NCBI GenBank assembly: GCA_016201275.1
Contig: JACQDB010000020.1
Coordinates: 17,952-81,951, forward strand
Reading direction: 5' to 3'
DNA: 64,000 nucleotides
Source of the DNA: Acidobacteriota bacterium
Lineage (GTDB): Bacteria > Acidobacteriota > Blastocatellia > UBA7656
The notes under the pieces were generated by a model, which did no database searches, was not told the origin of the DNA, and saw only the letters and a program-made list of their open reading frames with translations. Every line of letters starts with the position of its first letter. Position 1 is the first letter of the stretch. Positions 53,932-63,990 of the stretch are shown piece after piece. The translations under genes and the position numbers were made by a program.

Positions 53932-56900
53932 ATGCATAAAAAACTGTTTGATAAATCCCTCGTCTCAAGCGCTCAGGAAGCGGTTGATTTCATCACCAGC
54001 ATCCTCCAAGCCTCCACCGAATATTCGGTCATCGGCAAAGGTCTAGATGGCACTATACTGCTGTGGAACGAAGGGGCGCGCCGCCTCTACGGCTACGAGC
54101 CGGAAGAGGTCGTCGGCAAAGCCAATGCCGCGATCCTGCACACCCCCGAAGATATTGCTTCCGGCAAATCTCAAGCGGTGCTGAACACCGCCCTCAGCGA
54201 CGGCAAATGGGAAGGCACTATCATACGGGTTCGCAAAAACGGCGAACCTTTCACCGCTCGCGTCGTCATCACGCCGCGCTTCGATTCGTTTGGCAAACCC
54301 ATAGGCTTTCTGCTGATCTCCAAAGACATCTCCGATGAAATTCGCCTCACCGATGAATTGCAGGACACTCAGTTTTACACGCGCTCGTTGATCGAATCCA
54401 ACATTGACGCGTTGATGACCACCGACCCTTTGGGCATCATCTCCGATGTCAACAAACAGATGGAAGCGCTCACCGGCTTCAGCCGCGACGACTTGATCGG
54501 CTCGCCCTTCAAACAATATTTCACCGACCCCGAACGCGCCGAACAAGGCATACGTCAGGTCTTGATCGAAGGCAAAGTCACCAATTACGAATTGACGGCG
54601 CGCAATCAGGACGGCAGCGCCACCGTGGTGTCCTACAACGCCTCGACCTTTCGCGACAAGTCAGGCCGGTTGCAGGGCGTCTTTGCGGCGGCGCGTGACA
54701 TCACCGAACAGAAAGACCTCGAACGCCAACTGCGCGAATCCGAATCCTATAATCGCGGCTTGATCGAAGCCTCTGTGGACGGTTTGATTACGGTTGACCC
54801 GACCGGCATCATCTCTGATGTCAACGACACCATGTGCCGTATGTCCGGCTACCACCGCGAAGAATTGATCGGCACGCCGTTCAGCGATTATTTTGTGGAC
54901 AGCGACCGCGCTACCGAAGGCGTCAATGAAACCTTCGACAAAGGCATCGTCAAAGAGTACGTCTTGACGCTGGCGACTCGCGGCGGCAGAAAATTGCAGG
55001 TGTCGTTCAATGCCTCGGTGTTTAGCGAAGCCGATGGCAGCGTGCGCGGCATCTTCGCTTCGGCACGCGACATCACCGACCAGGCGCAACTGCAAGCGCA
55101 ACTCGCCGATGAACGCGCTTACAATCGCGGCCTTATCGAAGCCTCGCTCGATGGCTTGATTACCGTTGATCCACACATACAGATTTCCGATGTCAACGAC
55201 ACCATGTGCCGTATGTCGGGTTACCGCCGCGAAGAATTATTAGGCACACCGTTCCAGAATTATTTCACCGACCCGCATCGCGCCGCCGAGGGCGTGCGCT
55301 TGACCCTGGATAAAGGCGCGGTCACCAATTATGAATTGCGGCTGCGAAAAAAAGACGGCCATGAAATTCTGGTCTCCTTCAATGCCGCCATCTTTAAAGA
55401 CCAGAATGAAGAGGTGCGCGGCATCTTCGCCTCGGCACGCGACATCACCGACCAGGCGCGTTTGCAGGAACAACTGGCCGAAGAACGCGCTTACAATCGC
55501 GGCCTCATCGAAGCGTCTGTAGATGGTTTGGTGACAGTCAACGATGCCATGACGATTACCGATGTCAACGACACCATGTGCCGCATGGTCGGTCGCCGCC
55601 GCAATCAGTTGATTGGTTCGGCCTTCTCCGATTACTTCATCGAACACGAACGCGCCGCCGAAGGAGTGCGCCTGACTTTTGAAAAAGGACTGGTCACCAA
55701 TTATGTGTTGACGCTGCTTTCCGCCGATGGCATACCGATTCCGGTTTCGTTTAACGCCGCCATCTTCAAAGATTCGACCGGCGAAGTGCGCGGCATCTTC
55801 GCCTCGGCGCGCAACATCACCGATCAAAAAGAACTCGAACAACAACTGCGCGATTCCCAACTCTACACCCGCTCGTTGATTGAATCGAACATTGACGCGC
55901 TGATGACCACCGACCCTCTGGGCATCATCTCTGATGTCAACAAACAGATGGAAGCGCTCACCGGCTTCAACCGCGACGACTTGATCGGCTCGCCCTTCAA
56001 ACAATATTTCACCGACCCCGAACGCGCCGAACAAGGCATACGCTTGGTGTTGCGCGAAGGCAAGGTCACCAACTATGAATTGACGGCGCGCAACAAAGCC
56101 GGTATCGAAACCGTGGTGTCGTACAACGCCGCGACTTTTTATGACCGCGAAGGCAAATTGCAAGGCGTCTTTGCAGCGGCTCGCAATGTCACCGAACAGA
56201 AAAAACTTGAACAGCAATTGCGCGAACAACAAACCTATCTGCGCGGCTTGATTGAATCGTCGGTGGACGGTTTGATTACCGTTGACCCGTCGGGAACGAT
56301 CACCGATGTCAACGACCGTATGTGCTTGATGTCTGGCTATTCCCGCGCCGAATTGATTGGTACGCCGTTCGCCGATTATTTCACCGAACCCGACCGCGCC
56401 CGCTCCGGCGTCCAACAAACCTTTGATGAAGAGTTCGTCACCGAATACGCTTTGACGCTGGTATCGCGGACGCGGCGCTTGTTACAAGTGTCGTTCAATG
56501 CTTCGGTGTTCCGCGAATCGGATGGCAGCGTGCGCGGCATCTTCGCTTCGGCACGCGACATCACCGACCGTCTGCGCCTCGAAGAACAGTTGCGCGAAAA
56601 TCAGGCGTACAATCGCGGCCTCATCGAATCGTCGGTGGACGGTTTGATTACGGTTGACCCCGACGGCTTCATCACCGATGTCAACGAACAGATGTGCCGC
56701 ATGACCGATTACAGCCGCGATCAACTGATCGGCTCGCCCTTCAAGCAATACTTCACCGAACCGGAACGCGCCGACCGTGGCGTTAAACAGACTTTCGCTC
56801 TGGGCGTCGTCACCAATTACGATCTGGTGTTGCGAACCCGCACCGGACGCAAAGCCACGGTGTCGTTCAACGCTTCGGTGTTTCGCGGCACCGATGGTCA

Positions 56901-58434
56901 TGTGCAAGGCATCTTCGCTTCGGCGCGTGACATTTCCGAACAGGCGCGCTTGCAATCGCAGTTGGCCGAACAGCAAGCTTATAACCGCTCCCTGATCGAA
57001 GCCTCTGCCGACGCGTTGTTTGCCATCGCCCCGGACGGCATCATCACCGATGTCAACGAAGAAGCGACGCGCTTGACCGGCTATTCGCGCAAACACCTAA
57101 TCAATTCGCGCTTTTCCGAATACTTCACCTCGCCGGAAGAGGCGCGCATAGGCGTCTTGAAAACCCTTGCCGAAGGCCGCGTGCTGGCTTATGAACTGGT
57201 GTTGATTACGCGCCACGGGCGGCGCATCGCCGTAGGCTTTAACGCAGGCATCTTCAAAGATGCAGGCGGCAATCCGTTAGGCATACTGGCGGGAGCGCGT
57301 GACATCACGGCGCAAAAAGAACTGGAATTGCAACTGCGCGACCAACAATTTTACACCCGCTCGTTGATTGAATCGAACATTGATGCGCTGATGACCACCG
57401 ACCCTTTGGGCATCATCTCTGATGTCAACAAACAGATGGAAGCGCTCACCGGCTTCAACCGCGACGACTTGATCGGCTCGCCCTTCAAACAATATTTCAC
57501 CGATCCGCAACGCGCCGAACAAGGCATACGCTTGGTGTTGCAGGAGAGCAATGTCACCAACTATGAATTGACGGCGAGCAGCAAAGCCGGTGTCGAAACC
57601 GTGGTGTCGTACAACGCCGCGACTTTTTATGACCGCGAAGGCAAATTGCAAGGCGTCTTTGCCGCCGCCCGCGATGTCACCGAACGCAAACGCTTCGAGC
57701 AGACCTTGCAGGAGAAGAACCTCGAATTGGAAAACGCCAACTTTGCCAAAGACCGTTTTCTCGCCAGCATGAGTCATGAACTTCGCACGCCCTTGAACGC
57801 CATCATAGGCTTTACCGGAACCCTGTTGATGAAATTGCCGGGGCCGCTGACCGGCGATCAGGACAAGCAGTTGCGTACCATTCAAACCAGCGCTCGGCAT
57901 CTGTTGTCGCTGATTAATGACCTGCTCGATCTGGCCAAGATTGAATCCGGCAAAGTCGAAATTCAACGCGAGCCGGTGAATTGTCAAAGCGTCTTGGAAG
58001 AGGTGTCGTCGGCCTTGCGCCCCTTGGTCGAGAGCAAAGGACTGGCTTTTGAAATCAACCCGCTGCTGGAGGATATGGTGGTCGAGACCGACCGCCGGGC
58101 GCTCAGTCAAATCCTCATCAATTTGACCAACAACGCCATCAAGTTCACCGATGCCGGAACCATTACCTTACAAGTGCAGCAATACGCCGGTAACGGTTCT
58201 TCGCACATTAATTTTATCGTTGCCGACACCGGCATAGGCATCAAGCCCGAAGACCAATTGCGCCTGTTTCAAGCTTTCGAGCAGGTGCGCGAGCCCTCAA
58301 GCCGTCGTCACGAAGGCACCGGTTTAGGTTTGCATCTCAGTCAAAAATTGGCCGACCTGTTGGGCGGTCAAATTACGTTTACCAGTGAGTATGGCAAAGG
58401 CAGCACCTTCAAGCTGGCCTTACCTGGGAGGTAA
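53932..58434 (+). CDS. Cytoplasmic hybrid-free histidine kinase with ten tandem PAS domains
   Basis: The 1500-residue product has a first PAS (about 25-140), nine more PAS domains at an exact 124-residue period from about residue 145 to 1260, a HisKA domain with phosphoacceptor His1282 (MSHELRTPLNAIIGF) and an HATPase with NLTNNAIKF, DTGIGI and GTGLGLHLS. No transmembrane segment is seen. Each PAS begins with a Y-x-R-[SG]-LIE-type helix and ends with (A)RDITxQ and a short coiled linker. Its cognate partners are probably the response regulators encoded next, the first overlapping by one base if started at 58434. The ligands of the PAS domains are unknown. Confidence 0.94.
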   Translation: MHKKLFDKSLVSSAQEAVDFITSILQASTEYSVIGKGLDGTILLWNEGARRLYGYEPEEVVGKANAAILHTPEDIASGKSQAVLNTALSDGKWEGTIIRVRKNGEPFTARVVITPRFDSFGKPIGFLLISKDISDEIRLTDELQDTQFYTRSLIESNIDALMTTDPLGIISDVNKQMEALTGFSRDDLIGSPFKQYFTDPERAEQGIRQVLIEGKVTNYELTARNQDGSATVVSYNASTFRDKSGRLQGVFAAARDITEQKDLERQLRESESYNRGLIEASVDGLITVDPTGIISDVNDTMCRMSGYHREELIGTPFSDYFVDSDRATEGVNETFDKGIVKEYVLTLATRGGRKLQVSFNASVFSEADGSVRGIFASARDITDQAQLQAQLADERAYNRGLIEASLDGLITVDPHIQISDVNDTMCRMSGYRREELLGTPFQNYFTDPHRAAEGVRLTLDKGAVTNYELRLRKKDGHEILVSFNAAIFKDQNEEVRGIFASARDITDQARLQEQLAEERAYNRGLIEASVDGLVTVNDAMTITDVNDTMCRMVGRRRNQLIGSAFSDYFIEHERAAEGVRLTFEKGLVTNYVLTLLSADGIPIPVSFNAAIFKDSTGEVRGIFASARNITDQKELEQQLRDSQLYTRSLIESNIDALMTTDPLGIISDVNKQMEALTGFNRDDLIGSPFKQYFTDPERAEQGIRLVLREGKVTNYELTARNKAGIETVVSYNAATFYDREGKLQGVFAAARNVTEQKKLEQQLREQQTYLRGLIESSVDGLITVDPSGTITDVNDRMCLMSGYSRAELIGTPFADYFTEPDRARSGVQQTFDEEFVTEYALTLVSRTRRLLQVSFNASVFRESDGSVRGIFASARDITDRLRLEEQLRENQAYNRGLIESSVDGLITVDPDGFITDVNEQMCRMTDYSRDQLIGSPFKQYFTEPERADRGVKQTFALGVVTNYDLVLRTRTGRKATVSFNASVFRGTDGHVQGIFASARDISEQARLQSQLAEQQAYNRSLIEASADALFAIAPDGIITDVNEEATRLTGYSRKHLINSRFSEYFTSPEEARIGVLKTLAEGRVLAYELVLITRHGRRIAVGFNAGIFKDAGGNPLGILAGARDITAQKELELQLRDQQFYTRSLIESNIDALMTTDPLGIISDVNKQMEALTGFNRDDLIGSPFKQYFTDPQRAEQGIRLVLQESNVTNYELTASSKAGVETVVSYNAATFYDREGKLQGVFAAARDVTERKRFEQTLQEKNLELENANFAKDRFLASMSHELRTPLNAIIGFTGTLLMKLPGPLTGDQDKQLRTIQTSARHLLSLINDLLDLAKIESGKVEIQREPVNCQSVLEEVSSALRPLVESKGLAFEINPLLEDMVVETDRRALSQILINLTNNAIKFTDAGTITLQVQQYAGNGSSHINFIVADTGIGIKPEDQLRLFQAFEQVREPSSRRHEGTGLGLHLSQKLADLLGGQITFTSEYGKGSTFKLALPGR

Positions 58435-58439
58435 TGTTT

Positions 58440-59240
58440 ATGGCCGCACGAATCGTCATCATCGAAGACAACGAGACCAATATGGAATTGATGCTTTATC
58501 TATTGCAAGCCTTCGGCCATCAACCGATGAAAGCCATGAGGGGCGGCGACGGCATCGCCTTAACCATCAAAGAGCAGCCCGATCTGGTGATCTGCGATAT
58601 TCAGTTGCCCGATATAGACGGCTATGAAGTGGTGCGGCAATTGAAGGCCAATCCGACGACCCGCAAGATTCCCATTGTCGCGGTGACGGCACTGGCGATG
58701 GTCGGCGACCGCGACAATATTTTGGCTGCGGGGTTTGATGGCTATCTGTCCAAACCCATCATGCCGGAACAGTTCGTCCAACAGGTGGAGGAATATATTC
58801 ATCTTTCGGCGCGTTCGCTTCCACCAATCAACAGCAATGGCTTGACGCCTTCGCCGTTGAATCCGCCGACGCGAGCGCGCATACTGATTGTGGATGACCG
58901 CGAGGTGAATATCGCCGTAGGACGCGGCATACTCGAACCCAATGGCATTGAAATTGAGAGCGCCTCTTCCGTACAACAGGGCTTGGCAAAAGCGCGGGCG
59001 CAGCCGCCGGATTTGATTCTGACCGATCTGCATATGCCGGATACCGATGGTTTTGAATTTATCAAAGCCTTGCGCGCTGACCCGCAATTGCAAGCCATTC
59101 CGGTCGTCATCATCTCGTCAACGATTTGGAATGTCTCGGACAAGATCAAGGGCCTCAGTTTGGGAGCCAAAAAATTTCTCGTCCGTCCCATTGAAGCCGA
59201 ACAGTTCCTTGCCGAAATTCTGGAATGTTTGTCGCTATAG
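58440..59240 (+). CDS. Dual-receiver response regulator
   Basis: The 266-residue product has two CheY-like receiver domains (about 1-120 and 145-266) with acceptor Asp in LVICDIQLPDIDGYE and LILTDLHMPDTDGFE, and Lys in LSKPIMP; in the second the Lys is in KKFLVRPIE. There is no output domain, so it probably relays phosphate or titrates it. Start ATG 58440 has GGGAGG at 8 nt spacing and is preferred over ATG 58434. Confidence 0.92.
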   Translation: MAARIVIIEDNETNMELMLYLLQAFGHQPMKAMRGGDGIALTIKEQPDLVICDIQLPDIDGYEVVRQLKANPTTRKIPIVAVTALAMVGDRDNILAAGFDGYLSKPIMPEQFVQQVEEYIHLSARSLPPINSNGLTPSPLNPPTRARILIVDDREVNIAVGRGILEPNGIEIESASSVQQGLAKARAQPPDLILTDLHMPDTDGFEFIKALRADPQLQAIPVVIISSTIWNVSDKIKGLSLGAKKFLVRPIEAEQFLAEILECLSL

Positions 59241-59256
59241 CCGTAGGAGTTTTTTC

Positions 59257-60636
59257 ATGAAGACCATATTGATCGTAGATGATCACCCCATCAATCGCGA
59301 GTTTCTGGCGACGCTCTTACGCTATAACAAAAACTATCATCTGCTTGAAGCCCGCGATGGCCAGGAAGCCTTGTCATTCGCCAATAAAGAGCGCCCCGAT
59401 CTGGTAATCAGCGATGTTTTGATGCCGCACATGGACGGCTACGAGTTGGTCAAGAATCTGCGTATGAACCCGGCGATGGCGACCACCCCGGTTATCTTTT
59501 TCACTGCCCAATTCGATGAACGGGAAGCCCGCGCCCTGGCCGCAAGTTGCGGCGTGGCCACCCTCTTATCCAAAGGGAGCGATCCTCAAGTGGTGCTGGA
59601 TGCGGTGGAAGCGGCGCTCAAGATCGGCGCGCCTCTGCCGGTTACCACTTCGTTAGAAGATTTCGATCAGCGCCACCTGAATTTAATCACCAACAAACTG
59701 TCGCAAAAGGATGCTGAAGTCTTCATCAGCAATTTGCGTTTGCAGGCGTTGATAGACATCACCCAGCGCTTGAATGCCGAGCATAATCCGTTTCGTTTGA
59801 TGGACGATTACGCTCAGGAATCGCGCACGATTTTGGCCGCGAGTTGGTCGGCCATCGGCCTGCTCAACGATAGCGCCGAGAGCTTTCAGTATTTTATTAC
59901 CAGCGGTTTGAAGGGCGGCTTTCGCAGAAGTTTCCCCGCCCCTCGGCTTAATCAAAGCGTCTTTGGCGAATTGCTTGGCGAACGCGGCTGGCGGTTGATT
60001 CAAAGTCCCAACGGCGAGCCTCTGGACTTGGGCTTTCCGACGGATTATCCGCCCTTTCAGGCGTTTCTGGGCGCGGCAATCTTCACGCCGTCAAAGGTCT
60101 ATGGCTGTTTCTGTTTGCTAGATAAACTCGGCGGCGCGGGTTTCAGCGACGAAGACGCGCAGTTGGCTTTAACTCTGGCGGCGCAACTGGGCATCGCTTA
60201 TGAAAACAGCTTGCGTTATGAAGCCATCGAACAAAAGATGACAGAATTGAAGAAGGAAGTGCAGGTGCGACAACAGGCCGAAGCGGCTTTGCAACTGGCG
60301 CATTTGGAATTGGAGAACAAAGTCCACGACCGCACCCGCGAACTGGCCACCGTGAATGTCGCCTTGTCACAGGAGATTGACGAACGCAAGCAAGCGCAGG
60401 AAGAGCGCGAAGATTTGATTGTCGAATTGCAGGAAGCGCTGACGCAGGTGAAAACCTTGAGCGCGTTGTTGCCTATCTGTTCGCATTGTAAAAATATCCG
60501 CGACGACGGGGGTTATTGGCATCAGGTGGAAAATTACATCAGCCAACACACCGACACCCACTTCAGTCACGGGTTGTGTCCCGACTGTGCGTTGAAACAT
60601 TACCCGGAGTTTTTTCAAGCCAAGCCGCCGGTCTAG
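59257..60636 (+). CDS. Response regulator with GAF-like domain, coiled coil and C-terminal zinc site
   Basis: From ATG 59257 (TAGGAG 7 nt upstream) the product is 459 residues: receiver (1-120, acceptor Asp in LVISDVLMPHMDGYE), GAF-like domain (about 165-320), a long coiled coil (about 325-395), and a C-terminal segment LLPICSHCKNIRDDGGYW to CPDCALKHYP with two CxxC pairs, a common C-terminal signalling module. The Lys of the receiver is in TLLSKGS, a poorer match. Its first 45 bases are nearly the same as those of the next gene. Confidence 0.88.
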   Translation: MKTILIVDDHPINREFLATLLRYNKNYHLLEARDGQEALSFANKERPDLVISDVLMPHMDGYELVKNLRMNPAMATTPVIFFTAQFDEREARALAASCGVATLLSKGSDPQVVLDAVEAALKIGAPLPVTTSLEDFDQRHLNLITNKLSQKDAEVFISNLRLQALIDITQRLNAEHNPFRLMDDYAQESRTILAASWSAIGLLNDSAESFQYFITSGLKGGFRRSFPAPRLNQSVFGELLGERGWRLIQSPNGEPLDLGFPTDYPPFQAFLGAAIFTPSKVYGCFCLLDKLGGAGFSDEDAQLALTLAAQLGIAYENSLRYEAIEQKMTELKKEVQVRQQAEAALQLAHLELENKVHDRTRELATVNVALSQEIDERKQAQEEREDLIVELQEALTQVKTLSALLPICSHCKNIRDDGGYWHQVENYISQHTDTHFSHGLCPDCALKHYPEFFQAKPPV

Positions 60637-60769
60637 CGCCACGGACGCGGCAGCATAAGCAGGTGCTCCAGGCTTGCAGCAAGGAATGAACCCGGTAACT
60701 TTTTAGCGCCGCCAGAGTCACCATGAAATACGGCTGGACAAGTCCGCCCCCCGGACGAAGGAAAATCGT

Positions 60770-63730
60770 ATGAAGACCATATTGATCGTAGATGACCGCC
60801 CCATTAATCGAGAATATCTCATGACGTTGCTGGGCTATCGCCCGGAGTTTCGCCTGTTGGAAGCACGCGGTGGCGCTGAAGCCTTGCAAGTCGCTCGCAC
60901 CGGCCCTCTCGATCTGGTGATTACCGATATTCTGATGCCCAACATGGATGGCTACGAATTCGTCCATCAACTGCGCGCTGATTCGATGCTCCAACATATT
61001 CCCGTGGTTTTTTGCACGGCGCATTATTTGGAACGCGAAGCGCTGGCGCTGGCGCACTCCTGTGGCGTCGCCCATTTCCTCTTTAAGCCTATCGAACCGC
61101 AAACCGTCTATGACATCGTGGATGCCGCCTTGTCTATGTCGGTGATTCCGGCAATGCCCGAAGCCCAAGACAGCAAGGAATTCGACCGCGAACATCTGCG
61201 CCTGGTAACCGACAAACTGGCGGACAAATCGGATGCTCTGCGTGCGGTCAATCAAAAATTGAATGCCATGATTGACCTCAATCTACAATTGGAAATCGAA
61301 GCTGACTTGAAAAAATTACTCGCCCGATTTTGCGAAGCAGCCCGCGACATCATTGGTGCGAAATCGTCAGTGCTTGGCATTCTGCACCCGGAAGAAAATC
61401 AACTCCTGCACTTTTACACGACCGGCTTGAGCGCCGCCGAAGCCGCACAGGTGAAACCGCTAGCGCCCGATGGCGGCGCGTTGGGGCGCTTGCTGGCGCA
61501 ACGCCATTGCGTGCGCTTTATGGAGTTAAAAAAACAGCCGCAGCATATCGGCCTCGATTTACGACAACTGCCGGTCACTTCGTTGTTGGGAACTTCGATT
61601 GCCACGCCCCAGACAATTTACGGTTGGCTCTGTCTGCTCGATAAAATCGGCGGTTCCGAATTCAGCGATGACGATGAACGTCTGGCCAACATACTGGCTT
61701 CGCAACTCGGACGCATCTATGAAAACCATCGCCTGCTTGCCGAAGCGCGTGACTATTCGACGGCCTTGGAGCGAGAGATCGTCGAGCGCCTGCACATCGG
61801 CGTGCGCTTGCAGGAAAGCGAGACGCAATTGACAGGCATCATCGCTTCGGCAATGGATGCGATTATTTCCGTTGATGAAAATCAACGCATCATTCTGTTC
61901 AATCACGCTGCCGAAACGATCTTTGGCTGTCCGCCAGCAACCGCCATCGGTCAGCCGCTGGATATTTTCATCCCGAAAAAATATCATCAGGCGCATCGTC
62001 AGCACATTGAAAAATTCCGCCAGTCTCAAGTCACCAAGCGCGTCATGAATAATCTCGGCGAGATTTATGGACTGCGCTATGACGGCGAAGAGTTTCCCGT
62101 TGAAGCTTCGATTTCGCAGAGCGGTCTCCACGGCAAAAAAATCTTCACCGTCATCCTGCGCGACATCAGCGCACGCCAGAAAGCTGAAAAAGCCCTGCAA
62201 TTGAGCGAATCGCGGTCACGCCAGATTATCGAATCCGACATGATGGGCATCATCTTCTGCAACAAAGAGGAAACCATAGTGGATGCCAATCAGGAGTTTC
62301 TCAACATGATTGGGTTTGAGCGCGAAGCCTTGAGCGCCGGCCTATTGAATTGGGAGCGTTTGACGCCGCCGCAATTTCGGCACTTGGACCAACAGGCGTT
62401 TCACGATTTGGCCGCCAATGGCAAATGCGCTCCTTATGAAAAAGAGATTTATCGCAAAGACGGCTCGCGGCTTCCCATCCTCATCGGCGGCACCATTCTG
62501 GAAAATTATAATGATGTGAAGATCGCTTTTGTGTTGGACATTTCCAAACTCAAATCGCTGGAACAGCAGTTGAATCAGGCGCAGAAGATGGAAGCCGTAG
62601 GCCGTTTGGCTGGCGGCGTGGCGCACGACTTCAACAATCTGTTGACCGCCATCATCGGCTACAGTCAGATTGTCTTGCTGCGTACCGACAAGCAAGACCC
62701 CCGCCGCCCGGAGATTCAAGAAGTCCTCAAGGCCGGCGAACGCGCCGCCGATTTAACCAAACAATTGTTGGCCTTCAGCCGTCACCAGGTTTTGCAGCCA
62801 CGGGTGTTGAATCTCAATCAGGTGGTCAGCGATACCGAAAAGTTGTTGCAACGAATACTGGGCGAAGATATAGACATCAAGGTTTCTCTCAAAGCCGACT
62901 TGCCCAACATCAAAGCCGACCCCGGCCAGATGTCACAGGTGATTATCAATCTGTGTGTCAATGCCCGTGACGCCATGCCCGATGGCGGCAAGTTGATTCT
63001 TGAAACCGATACGATGGAGGTCAATGAAGCGTATATTTCCGCGCATCAGCAATTGCCGCCGGGTGATTATGTGGTGCTGATGATCAGCGATAACGGTTGT
63101 GGCATGGATAAGGAAACCATCTCGCATATCTTCGAGCTGTTCTTCACCACCAAAGGGCCGGATCAAGGCACAGGGCTGGGGTTGGCAACCGTTTACGGCA
63201 TCGTCAAACAGAGCGGCGGTCATCTGTGGGTGTACAGCGAACCCAATTACGGCACTACCTTCAAGATTTTCCTGCCCATCATTTTTGAAGGGGTAGAAAT
63301 CGAAACCACCTCGCAGATGTCAGAGCAGGAGTTGAAGGGCAGCGAAACCCTGTTGCTGGTCGAAGATGAAGAGATGCTGCGAGTGTTGGCCTGTAAAATT
63401 TTGGAGACCTGCGGCTACACGGTGTTGGTAGCGACCAATGGGCAAGAGGCTTGGGAGATTCATCAACGCTACAGCGAGCCGATTGACCTATTGTTGACCG
63501 ACGTGATTATGCCGCAGATGAATGGCCGCGAGTTGGTGGCAGCGTTAGGGATCGAACGCCCGACGATGAAAATTATCTATATGTCTGGCTACACCGACAA
63601 TACCAACATCGCCCAGGATTTATTGAAGGAGAATGTGAAGTTTATTCAGAAGCCGTTTCAGCCGGAAAACCTGGCACGCCTGGTGCGCCAGTCGTTGAAC
63701 GAACCACAGCGCAGCGCGGTCGTCCATTAG
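60770..63730 (+). CDS. Hybrid histidine kinase: REC-GAF-PAS-PAS-HisKA-HATPase-REC
   Basis: The 986-residue product starts with a receiver (Asp in LVITDILMPNMDGYE), a GAF domain (about 165-330), two PAS domains (about 345-470 and 480-600), a HisKA with the phosphoacceptor His in GRLAGGVAHDFNNLLTAIIGYS, an HATPase (NLCVNARDAMPDGG, DNGCGMDKETISHIFELFFTTK, GTGLGLATVYGI) and a C-terminal receiver (LLLTDVIMPQMNGREL, with Lys in QKPF). No transmembrane helix is present. AAGGA 7 nt before the ATG supports the start. A short GTCCG-CCCCC-CGGAC hairpin lies upstream. The N-terminal receiver is a diverged duplicate of the preceding gene's. Confidence 0.93.
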   Translation: MKTILIVDDRPINREYLMTLLGYRPEFRLLEARGGAEALQVARTGPLDLVITDILMPNMDGYEFVHQLRADSMLQHIPVVFCTAHYLEREALALAHSCGVAHFLFKPIEPQTVYDIVDAALSMSVIPAMPEAQDSKEFDREHLRLVTDKLADKSDALRAVNQKLNAMIDLNLQLEIEADLKKLLARFCEAARDIIGAKSSVLGILHPEENQLLHFYTTGLSAAEAAQVKPLAPDGGALGRLLAQRHCVRFMELKKQPQHIGLDLRQLPVTSLLGTSIATPQTIYGWLCLLDKIGGSEFSDDDERLANILASQLGRIYENHRLLAEARDYSTALEREIVERLHIGVRLQESETQLTGIIASAMDAIISVDENQRIILFNHAAETIFGCPPATAIGQPLDIFIPKKYHQAHRQHIEKFRQSQVTKRVMNNLGEIYGLRYDGEEFPVEASISQSGLHGKKIFTVILRDISARQKAEKALQLSESRSRQIIESDMMGIIFCNKEETIVDANQEFLNMIGFEREALSAGLLNWERLTPPQFRHLDQQAFHDLAANGKCAPYEKEIYRKDGSRLPILIGGTILENYNDVKIAFVLDISKLKSLEQQLNQAQKMEAVGRLAGGVAHDFNNLLTAIIGYSQIVLLRTDKQDPRRPEIQEVLKAGERAADLTKQLLAFSRHQVLQPRVLNLNQVVSDTEKLLQRILGEDIDIKVSLKADLPNIKADPGQMSQVIINLCVNARDAMPDGGKLILETDTMEVNEAYISAHQQLPPGDYVVLMISDNGCGMDKETISHIFELFFTTKGPDQGTGLGLATVYGIVKQSGGHLWVYSEPNYGTTFKIFLPIIFEGVEIETTSQMSEQELKGSETLLLVEDEEMLRVLACKILETCGYTVLVATNGQEAWEIHQRYSEPIDLLLTDVIMPQMNGRELVAALGIERPTMKIIYMSGYTDNTNIAQDLLKENVKFIQKPFQPENLARLVRQSLNEPQRSAVVH

Positions 63731-63814
63731 CGCGTGTCGCATCGTAACGACCCAGCCGGTTTGAACATTGCCGGTCGCTTCGTTGTTGCGCCATCGGCGC
63801 ACCAGAGAGCCAAG

Positions 63815-63990
63815 CCAGCGGTCAGAGACCGCTGCTCAACAGGGATCATGGGATTATATTTTCTACCCCGCCTTACCAGCGGTCAGAGACCGCTGCTCAA
63901 CAGGGATCATGGGATTATATTTTCTACCCCGCCTTAGTCAGAGACCGCTGCTCAACGGGAATGATGGAATTATCTTTTCTCCCCCCTCCC
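63815..63990. repeat. Tandem repeat with 61-bp unit, related to the MITE-like element
   Basis: Two full units (GTCAGAGACCGCTGCTCAAC at 63821 and 63882) spaced 61 bp and a third at 63937 (55 bp on) end the window. The motif AGACCGCTGCTCAAC is the right-hand palindrome arm of the element at 30066-30186. No gene lies between 63731 and 64000. Confidence 0.88.

Noticed and set aside
53693..53968. 91-residue minus-strand frame before the ten-PAS kinase gene
   Set aside because: Low-complexity, no ribosome site, no family resemblance, and it overlaps the kinase start region.
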